A DNA stretch of 10,362 bases from Spirogloea muscicola (lineage: Eukaryota; Streptophyta; Zygnematophyceae; Spirogloeales; Spirogloeaceae). This document shows positions 1 to 6,539 of the stretch, one piece after another. The stretch lies in the NCBI GenBank assembly GCA_009602725.1, contig WELB01000234.1:164674-175035 (forward strand), read 5' to 3'. How positions within the stretch are numbered: position 1 is the stretch's first letter; the number at the start of each line of letters is the position of its first letter. Made by a program: the position numbers and the translations under genes. The notes beneath the pieces are model-generated. The model did no database searches, was not told the DNA's origin, and saw only the letters and a program-made list of their open reading frames with translations.

Positions 1-140
1 CGCCGCGGCCTCCCGCGGCGGCGGCGCGCGGCGCGCCTCGCGAGCGGCCGCAAGGAGCCAGCGACGCCGTCGTCGGCGTCGTCTACCTCTCTCTCCGAGG
101 CCTCGTCACGGGGGGTTACCTGCTGGCCCCCAGCGCAAGC
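1..140. other. GC-rich leader or promoter of the RING gene
   Basis: All three plus frames are open across most of this stretch because of its GC content, so open frames are not informative. No recognisable coding motif was found on either strand. Confidence 0.4.
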
Positions 141-246
141 ATGCTGCAGCGGGCCGCCCGGCCGCCGCCGCCGCCGCCTCGCCGTGGGGCCTGCCGACGT
201 CGACGGCGCCCGGGTGCAGCTCCTGTGAACCTTGCTCTCATCTATG
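141..246 (+). CDS. Probable first coding exon (N-terminal half of the signal peptide)
   Basis: The ATG at 141 has A at -3 and opens a frame rich in Pro and Arg that ends in VNLALIY before a strong donor (GTGAGA at 247, phase 1). Joining it to the phase-compatible acceptor at 915-916 builds the hydrophobic run [14 protein letters not shown] (residues 29-42), followed by small residues (HSGAEGA) typical of a cleavage region. The basic, 28-residue n-region is long for a signal peptide, so the real start could lie elsewhere. The assignment rests on the donor, phase and hydrophobic fit. Confidence 0.45.
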
Positions 247-3200
247 GTGAGAAAGTGGCTCAGGGCTTCCCCCTCTTAATCAAGCCCCATTCCTGCCGCC
301 CCTGCCGTAGCACGCCACAGCGCACGCTCGGGACCTCAGCATGGCTGACGCCGTGGCCCGAGCTCCCTCTCTGCGCTCCTCGCGGACTTTCTACCGTCGG
401 ATCGTCGAGGCGTGGCCACCATGGCCCCACCGTGGTACTGCTGTGCTGGTGACTGGTTAGGGCCAGCTGATACCTGCCATGTGCGCCTGTCGGGCGTGGC
501 AACAGTCAGTGACACGCGTTTTCGCTCAATGTGCTGTGGAGATTGCAGCTCTGTCATGTCCCGCAATGTGCGTCGTCAGCGTGCCTCGCTCGCCGTTTGT
601 CAATGCCTCCGACAGTCAATAACATGTCGTATCTTTCGACATACCTCCTGGCACCGGCCACTGCAGCTAGCAAGGCTGCGACTGCTCCGAGTCCACAATG
701 TCCACAGGGTCACAGCGGCGTGTGCAGGCTAGTGGTCTGTCATCTGAGTCGTCCCTGACTTCAGCAGACCATCTTCAAGCAAAGGTCGTTCTGTCTTGGA
801 CCTCGTCTGGTACAGAGGTGTACAGATGTTGCTGCACGTATTTCACACAGTCATGGGCGAGTCTGGTGATTAGTGCCATGGTACTTCCCGCTTATCGTAT
901 TTGCCTCATGCTGCAGGTGTCCTCTGCTTGCTGGCTCACAGTGGTGCCGAGGGTGCAATTACCACGTTGAGAGCGGCGAACGAGTCTGTGACAGGCACAG
1001 TGGCCTCAGCAGGCACGGCTCTGTACAGAGTTGAGCTCAGCAGCTGCAGGCCTTCCGATCGCTTTCTGAATGTGGAGCTGGCCAGCACGGAGGCAGAAGG
1101 CCTGGCAGGCTCGGACCTTCTGCTGATGCTCAACCCAGACAACAGCCTACCTCAAGCTGTCGTCATTGACAGCGGGGAAGTAATCTTCAACGACGGCACT
1201 GTTGGGGACTACGCAGGTTGGCCATTGCTGTGCTGATAGAGCACCACCAGATGCTTAGACGCTTGCTCTAGTCCATCGCTCTTGTTACACCAACTCATTT
1301 GGCTGCCTGCTGCGAATGCCCCTTGTGGCAATGTTGCATTGTCTGCAGGCTACAAGGTGAAGCGAACCTACCAGCAACTGGCGCTGGACCTCTCTTCGCA
1401 CAGAAACAGCACCTGGTATGCGGGCGTTTTTAACTTCCCTTCGACCCCCGAGGCCAGTGACGCGTTTACAATCAGGGCCTGGTGTACAGGTGCAGCCCGG
1501 GACCTCTGATTGCTGGAATTTTGCTTCTGGTCATCGAATGTGCAGAGTGCAAGCATGTCAGCTACTCTCCGTGTCACATGCATGGAGCAACAAATGTGAC
1601 TGGACCACACACTATGCTGAAATTGCACCACTGATGGTGCAGCCAATTCTCACAACAATCATTTTGGCTTGTCACAATTGCAGCAACGCCAGCATGCCCT
1701 GCAATGTGCTCTCATCACGGGGTTTGCAGATCAGATGGCACTTGCTTGTGCAGCAGTGGGTGGGCTGACATAGATTGCGATACAGGTATTACCAATGCTC
1801 TGCACAGCCACTCACTACTTGGCAGAGCAGACCGGAAAGATTTCATTAAGGGTTGATGTTTCAGGGCATGTGCAGTTGCCTTTTCATTTCTTCACTTTGG
1901 AAGCTGCCATGTCATATTGGGAGAGCCTCGCATGCCATGTTGACCTGTTGAGGTTGCAGACGGGCACATTATATAAGCTGACACTCACCAAGCAGATGGT
2001 GACCTGCAGCTAAGCACATTCTCTGATCTCTTGGGATTGCAGAAGCAATGCCGTTGGGAGACAGGCCAATGATCTGGCAGTCTCTGCAACCAGGACTTTG
2101 GATGTACTTTAAGGTGCAGGTAAGGAAAAGAAGCTCGGGAGTTCTCGGTCAGTAGCTCATTGGTCGGTAGGAGTGGTTGGTATAATTATGACATGACGCT
2201 GGTCAGTGCTGAATTTTGCTTCTGTCTTTTGCGCGTCCTTCATTTGCTCCTGAGGAGTTTCATCTATGAGTCTCTCTGTGGTCAATGTGGTGAGTCCCGT
2301 CATTGTAGGAAAGAAGAAAGGTGCTGGTTGTGTGCAAGTTGAGCAGATTGATGGTAGTCTGAAGAGATGGCTGTCATGTTTACATTGGCCAACAGGTGCC
2401 TGAAAAGAATAGCTCGTTGCTTGTACAAATGATACGCACCCGTGGCAGCACAATACTTTTCCTTCTTCCACTGGGTGAAGGTTTCGTCCCAAGTACGCTG
2501 CCTAACCAACATGGAGCTGTGTGCACCATAAATGGCCCTAGACAGTGCAAGTTGCTCACAGATTCACGGAGCTCCTGAGCTCCCCTTTTGACCAGTTTTC
2601 TTTCAGATTGATCACTGCACTCATTCACGATCTCGATCAGTCCTTGCCAACATGAACAGACTCGTATCACAGATGAGGCAGATTGTGCAAAGCTTTGTGT
2701 CGACATGAGTAGCTGTCATGAAGTATACTTATCAGAGCTTGTGTATTTTTCCATAGATGGAGTTCCTACTCAGGAGGACTATGAGACTTTTGCTGATAAA
2801 GAAGCCTATCAGACACACGCAGACTATCACCACAGGTTACTGACCAATGTTGGTCCTGGAACATATATTGTGGGAGTCTTCAATACTGATCGTGACTTGA
2901 AAGAAAAAGCCAACTTCAGCATCACGGCAACTGTGTCTCCAGGTATGCAGAGTTGTTGTAGTTCTGATGAATGCATACTTCTTCTTGTCCATGGATGTAC
3001 CCCCCCGCATGCCTAATGTCATTCATGCGCCATGAAGCATCAGCAGTGGCTTTCCTCGAATCTCAACAACTCTCTTAGACTCTCTGGACCCTTAATCAGG
3101 CTCTCCTTTCCGATATGCTTTGATAACGGTACTGTGGTTGAGAAAGGGGATTCCTTGGGGGTTTCACTGCTGTTGTGAATGGTTGTTGCATCCTCACTTA

Positions 3201-5303
3201 CTTGACAAAGTACACTTGGCTGACAATATGATGCTATGTGTGTGCAGCGACAGGATCTCCCCTTTGCCCCTTGGCGTGCTCAGCTCCGTCGGGTGTGTGT
3301 GTTGCAAGCAATCGTGAAAATGCTACTGCTTATTGCGTCTGTAGACCTGAATCCGGGGGCCGATTTTGCGAAGGAAGTAAGTAGTCGACCACAGTGTTTC
3401 CAGCACATGACTGTCTTGAAGATCAACAGCATGATTGGTCTTGCCTCAGCATCCTATGGAAGCATCTATGCATTGTTCTGAGATAACTCTGTGATCTGAT
3501 GTTGATGATACAAACAGCCCATGCAATAGCTGGTGTTCTCTGGTACTGCTGCAGATCTGACACTGATGCATCAGAAGTCCAAGGTAGAAGGCCTTCTGGC
3601 ACCTGGCCAGTGGGCCTACTTCCAGCTGGGCCAGCAGGGCTCTGCATCCCTCAAGAATCTCGTCATCAAGTGAGGTCACAACTTTGTTGCCTGTATGCCT
3701 CCTCACCCTAAGGAGAAAGAAAGCTTGATCTTCTGCCTCATCTCCTTGGACCTCGTGGTCCTTGCGTGGTATTCTGATATGGTGCCGGGGTGCTCATGTA
3801 TCATGACAGGCTGACCAGGGATGGAGGCCAGGCAGTGCTCGTGGAAAAGCTGGGCAGATATCCGACCCTGGATGTGTACGATGAAATCCTGAAGGCAACT
3901 GCTCCGCTTGGCAGTAACTTGAGCATCTACACTTTATACAGCGGGAGTGAGATAGACAGCGGCACACATTATTACGGCTTATACAATTTAGACTACACGG
4001 TCCATGACACTTGCCATTACATCCTGGAATTCACAGATTCCGGTATGATAGCTGCTATGATCCTCCTACACTTTGCTACCAATACTTTGAGCTGTCCTGA
4101 CTCTAACATGCTGTTGGTGTCATGTCCAGATTGTTGTACTGCAGCCTCTAGCTTTGTTGGTTCCACACGTGGCACTGCTTGCCTGCCAGCATTTGTTGGG
4201 CCCATGTCACTCCCAAGATGGCATACTTGTCTAAAACTCTCACCGCGGCTGATGCAGCTGGAACTGCGTCTGGTCTGAGCCCCTGGCTGGCAGTCGGGCT
4301 TGGAGCAGCTATATCCATCCTGCTCTGTATCTGCACAACACTCTGCCGCAGGGCCATGTCGCACTCACGGCGCAGGGCTGCTAGAGCTGGCATCCCTCCA
4401 TCCTTGGCAAGTCCAATCCCACATATGTCATTTACCTCAAGGCCCTCCCATTGCCAATCTGCTGTGGTCCTTCGTCACTGCCAGCTTGCTGACTCCATCC
4501 CAATTCCTGAGTGCTGACGTGCTCTTTCTTTATTGTTGATTGCAGGCTGTAGCACAGCAGAACGTGCAGATGCGGCAAGATTTGCAGGGACATCCTCTGG
4601 ACCCTGCTCTCATTGCCTCTTTGCCTACATTCCGGTTCAGGGTTCGGCCTGTGGACAACAAAGAGGATGCCCAGTATGGCTCCAGACATATACCTTATGC
4701 ATCTTGCTGCTCAGCACACACGTCCTTCTATGTCACAAGGGAACCTATGACAACACCGCATGAAAAATAGAAAAGAACTGCCCCTTCTCCTGCTGTTGTT
4801 GAATGTGAGTAGCACAGAGAAATGCAAGTTAAGGTGCTGCAGTAAGCTGAGCAGAGCCGCTTGTGAACCGCAGGTGTGCAGTGTGCCTTGGTGATTACCA
4901 AGCTGGGGAGCAGCTGCGAATGCTACCTGTCTGTGGCCACGCCTTCCACATTCAGTGCATTGATAGCTGGTTCCAGAGCAACAGCACGTGCCCAATGTGC
5001 CGGGCCGTGCTAAATTTGACCCCCCCAGCTGTTCCCTCTCCCGCACCTCTACCGCCCCAAATGACAACTCCTCTGGAGCAGCCGCAGGAGCCTCCACGCT
5101 GGGCACCTCTGGAGGGCCTCTCCACGAGGCCACGGAGGAGCGTAGGTGCGGCCATCCCACAGGCCAGTGACCACACCTCCAACCATGCGGAAACGGTTGC
5201 CGCCAGTCCAGAGACTGCATCAGAAGCAGTTGCCAGTCCACCTTTCAGAGTGGATGCTGTCCTAAACGTGGATGAATCAGGAAGGACAGAGCCCAGCGCT
5301 TGA
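141..5303 (+). CDS. Receptor-like transmembrane RING-H2 E3 ubiquitin ligase with EGF-like ectodomain (12 exons)
   Basis: Proposed exons: 141-246, 917-1216, 1349-1489, 2043-2119, 2396-2492, 2757-2942, 3248-3376, 3555-3669, 3810-4042, 4258-4406, 4546-4673, 4874-5303. Every junction keeps frame, giving 2091 nt and 696 residues. Domains in order: signal peptide (about 1-49, h-region 29-42); repeat R1 (about 57-183); R2 (about 184-302); EGF-like domain (309-343); R3 (about 347-461); transmembrane helix 471-491 followed by basic residues; RING-H2 555-596; Ser/Pro/Thr-rich tail to 696. The RING-H2 class recruits an E2 enzyme and transfers ubiquitin; the topology puts it on the cytosolic side of a plasma, endosomal or secretory membrane. 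The substrate is unknown. Exons 2-4 and 6-12 are well supported by frame, splice sites and repeat alignment. Exon 1 and the donor of exon 5 (2492; 2480 is also in phase) are less certain. I do not recognise a named orthologue. Confidence 0.8.
247..916 (+). other. Long first intron (or 5' region) of the RING gene
   Basis: About 670 bases with only short, compositionally unremarkable open frames. A perfect GCCACCATGG context occurs at 415-424, but the frame after it is Cys-rich, shows no signal peptide and does not join well downstream. I see no convincing exon, repeat or RNA gene here. Confidence 0.45.
917..1489 (+). CDS. Exons 2-3: ectodomain repeat R1
   Basis: Exon 2 (917-1216) and exon 3 (1349-1489) are joined through GTTGGC at 1217 and CAG at 1346-1348, phase 1. 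They encode residues 36 to 183. The repeat begins with a strand like [12 protein letters not shown], passes through LNVELAS and ends with the signature TWYAGVFN (157-164), a conserved T-x3-G-V/L-F/Y-N pattern that recurs in R2 and R3. The exon ends in phase 1 after a Cys. A beta-sandwich fold is likely from the alternating hydrophobic pattern, but this is inference. Confidence 0.75.
1490..2042 (+). other. Intron 3 of the RING gene (553 bases)
   Basis: Runs from GTGCAG at 1490 to TTGCAG at 2037-2042, connecting phase 1 to phase 1. Short open frames inside, for example around 1795-2013, have no similarity to the repeat signatures. Nothing else was recognised. Confidence 0.6.
2043..2942 (+). CDS. 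Exons 4-6: ectodomain repeat R2
   Basis: Exon 4 (2043-2119) carries [11 protein letters not shown] (197-207), which matches [11 protein letters not shown] of R3. Exon 5 (2396-2492) starts in phase 0 after AACAG and carries [10 protein letters not shown], matching LVIKLTRDGG of R3. Exon 6 (2757-2942) starts after a pyrimidine tract ending in CATAG and carries TYIVGVFN (276-283), the same signature as TWYAGVFN in R1. The exon 5 donor is either GTACGC at 2493 (preferred) or GTTTCG at 2481; both are phase 1. Exon 4 is only 77 bases and would be easily missed by gene finders. Confidence 0.75.
2943..3247 (+). other. Intron 6 of the RING gene (305 bases)
   Basis: Separates repeat R2 from the EGF-like exon, with donor GTATGC and acceptor GTGTGCAG, phase 1. 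No coding or structural signal was seen. Confidence 0.65.
3248..3376 (+). CDS. Exon 7: single-exon EGF-like domain
   Basis: After the acceptor GTGTGCAG (3240-3247) the frame gives six cysteines at residues 309, 313, 320, 332, 334 and 343, spaced C-x3-C-x6-C-x11-C-x-C-x8-C, with GG before the last Cys. This is the classical EGF-like pattern. The exon is 129 bases, starts and ends in phase 1, and closes with a consensus donor GTAAGT at 3377. EGF-like domains mediate extracellular protein contacts and are disulfide-bonded, so this segment should lie in the lumen or outside the cell. Confidence 0.85.
3555..4042 (+). CDS. Exons 8-9: ectodomain repeat R3
   Basis: Exon 8 (3555-3669) follows CTGCTGCAG and encodes [11 protein letters not shown] (360-370) and NLVIK. 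The donor GTGAGG at 3670 is phase 2 and joins to 3810, restoring KLTRDGG. Exon 9 (3810-4042) carries [13 protein letters not shown] and then THYYGLYN (436-443), the third copy of the T-x3-G-V/L-F/Y-N signature. It ends in phase 1 at GTATGA (4043). R3 is the most complete copy and is the best query for searching for the family. Confidence 0.85.
4258..4406 (+). CDS. Exon 10: transmembrane helix and basic stop-transfer segment
   Basis: The exon starts after GATGCAG in phase 1 and encodes a 21-residue hydrophobic segment, [21 protein letters not shown] (given here as positions 471-491), directly followed by [13 protein letters not shown]. The basic residues after the helix fit a type I orientation with the C-terminal half in the cytosol. 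Its last intron boundary is TTG followed by GCAAGT, a GC donor. The frame joins in phase 0 to exon 11 at 4546. Confidence 0.85.
4407..4545 (+). other. GC-AG intron (intron 10 of the RING gene)
   Basis: The 139-base intron begins GCAAGT and ends TTGATTGCAG. No GT near 4407 would keep the frame from the transmembrane helix into [15 protein letters not shown] is the extended consensus of the minor GC-AG class of U2 introns. Confidence 0.75.
4546..5303 (+). CDS. Exons 11-12: RING-H2 finger and C-terminal tail
   Basis: Exon 11 (4546-4673) encodes a juxtamembrane linker including [12 protein letters not shown], the kind of segment that precedes the finger in membrane RING-H2 ligases. Its donor GTATGG at 4674 (phase 2) joins to 4874, giving EDAQ then CAVC. 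The finger has ligands C555, C558, C574, H576, H579, C582, C593 and C596 (C-x2-C-x15-C-x-H-x2-H-x2-C-x10-C-x2-C), with W586 in the usual E2-contact position and the Pro after C593. The remaining roughly 100 residues are rich in Pro, Ser, Thr and Ala and appear disordered. The stop is TGA at 5301-5303. Confidence 0.93.
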
Positions 5304-5351
5304 GCTCTGACGACATTGCTTCGGTCATTCTCCTATTCCTGTGAAGACCAA

Positions 5352-5380
5352 ACACCACCAGTCTTTAAGACTGGCGGTGT
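5352..5380 (+). repeat. Hairpin-forming inverted repeat in the RING gene 3' UTR
   Basis: Arms 5352-5363 (ACACCACCAGTC) and 5369-5380 (GACTGGCGGTGT) pair over 12 positions with one A-C mismatch, leaving a five-base loop TTTAA. It sits 49 bases after the stop codon on the transcribed strand. Confidence 0.75.
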
Positions 5381-5616
5381 CAGCGTCTGCTCCACCTCTC
5401 CCAGCATGATGTTCTGCCTTATCAGTGCAGTACTGATTCAGGGAACACGCACTTGCACGACTTACTCGTTGCACTGTACTAGGCCTGACTCAGACTGGAT
5501 TCCTGAGCCCAGATCGTGGGACAAGAATCCTTTTAGCTTGACGTGGGTCACTTCTCTCATTACCTGGCAATAGCACCTTTGCTTGCCCGCATCTTGCGTA
5601 CTTGTTCTGCAGTTGG

Positions 5617-5621
5617 TGTAA
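5617..5621 (+). terminator. Candidate poly(A) signal of the RING gene (TGTAA)
   Basis: TGTAA is the usual near-upstream poly(A) element of chlorophyte genes. This is the first occurrence after the stop codon, 314 bases downstream, implying a 3' UTR of roughly 330 bases. Confidence 0.45.
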
Positions 5622-5955
5622 TAGCCATTCAATGAGCGGCTTGGCTGTCTGTCCAGTCTTGCAAGTGCCTACGATGTCAGCAATGATTGCCAGCCAGTGG
5701 CTGGACTTGTGCAGCTCCACAGGCTCGCAGTGGGCAGGCAAACAAGGGTAGTTCGAGCCTTGGCTGTCCACAGCCGTCGTCCCCTTGGGAAGCGCTTTCT
5801 TCTTGTTTTCATCCCTTCTTCTGATTCTGCATTCTCAAAGCTTACCGCTGCATGTTGAGTGTATTGGATTGGCTTGACCTCCCATTCGTTTCACGCGCAT
5901 CGAGCGCCCTCTCTCATAGGAAGTGATCTCCTCCTAATGAAGAAAGAAAGTGGCT

Positions 5956-5994
5956 CTTCCAAAGGGAGCAAGGGCTGTGAACAGCCCTTGGAAG
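5956..5994. repeat. Overlapping inverted repeats (two competing stems)
   Basis: AAGGGCTGT (5970-5978) and ACAGCCCTT (5981-5989) are perfect 9-base arms. The right side, CCCTTGGAAG (5985-5994), can alternatively pair with CTTCCAAAGGG (5956-5966) with one bulged A. The two pairings share bases 5985-5989 and so exclude each other. Confidence 0.65.
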
Positions 5995-6204
5995 AAAACT
6001 GGACTGAGTATCTGAGTCATGGAGGGCGTGAGTAGCCAAGTACAAGTCAAGCAAGAAGACATGTACATCACCTGCTGCTGAGCTGACCAGCTCAGTAACC
6101 ACGAGTCAGCACGTAGATGGTCGCTACCTGATGCCCGAATTCAAGACGGCAGTTCGACAAGCCTTCGTGCCACCACCTAAAGCTTGAAGGGGGGCGGGGG
6201 CCGT

Positions 6205-6222
6205 GGAAACGGTCCCGTTTCC
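6205..6222. promoter_or_regulatory. Perfect 8-bp palindrome upstream of SKIP
   Basis: GGAAACGG and CCGTTTCC are separated by TC. The element lies 177 bases before the SKIP ATG in a GC-rich promoter-like stretch. A dimeric transcription-factor site is plausible, but no factor can be named from sequence. Confidence 0.4.
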
Positions 6223-6369
6223 GCAGAGAGAACGGACTAGGTCCCAAAACCAGAAGGGCCGAGCGGCGCTTAACTATCGGCGCGACGTGTAGAAGCAGCG
6301 CCAAGGTGGCTGGACCAACCCTCCTGACGGCATCAGAACTACTGTGCCACCCCCGCCCCTCGCCCCCTG

Positions 6370-6396
6370 CGGCGGCGGCGGCGGCGGCGGCGGCGG
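6370..6396 (+). repeat. (CGG)9 repeat immediately before the SKIP start codon
   Basis: Nine uninterrupted CGG units end two bases before ATG 6399. In the mRNA they would form a GC-rich structured leader. Confidence 0.9.
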
Positions 6397-6398
6397 CC

Positions 6399-6539
6399 AT
6401 GGCGGTCAGGATGCTGGGGCAGCTGCCGGCGCCCAAGCACGGGGCGGGGCTCGGCGGTTTGCCGGCGTACGATGCCACGGCCGACCCGTGGTTCCTCAAC
6501 CGCGGCGCCGCCGCCGGCAAGCCCCCGGCGGCGGCGGCG
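6399..6539 (+). CDS. SKIP: SKIP exon 1
   Basis: The start codon has a good context (GGCCATGGC). A second in-frame ATG follows four codons later at 6411. The exon ends with a run of Ala codons before GTGANA at 6540, a donor whose fifth base is the only ambiguous base in the window. Confidence 0.75.

Larger units (their letters stand above)
5304..6398. other. 3' UTR of the RING gene, intergenic region and SKIP promoter/leader
   Basis: About 1.1 kb without a recognisable gene. An open frame on the minus strand (5490-5771) starts with a plain ATG but matches no family I know. The stretch contains three inverted repeats (5352-5380, 5956-5994, 6205-6222) and becomes strongly GC-rich after 6180, ending in a CGG repeat at 6370-6396 before the SKIP start. 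Confidence 0.6.

Noticed and set aside
421-732. ATG in a perfect GCCACCATGG context as the start of the RING gene
   Set aside because: The frame lacks a signal peptide, is Cys-rich without pattern, and has no donor that joins in phase to exon 2.
5490-5771. 93-codon minus-strand frame starting with ATG after the RING gene
   Set aside because: Protein-like composition, but no family match and no supporting splice or poly(A) signals; it lies over the RING gene 3' UTR.
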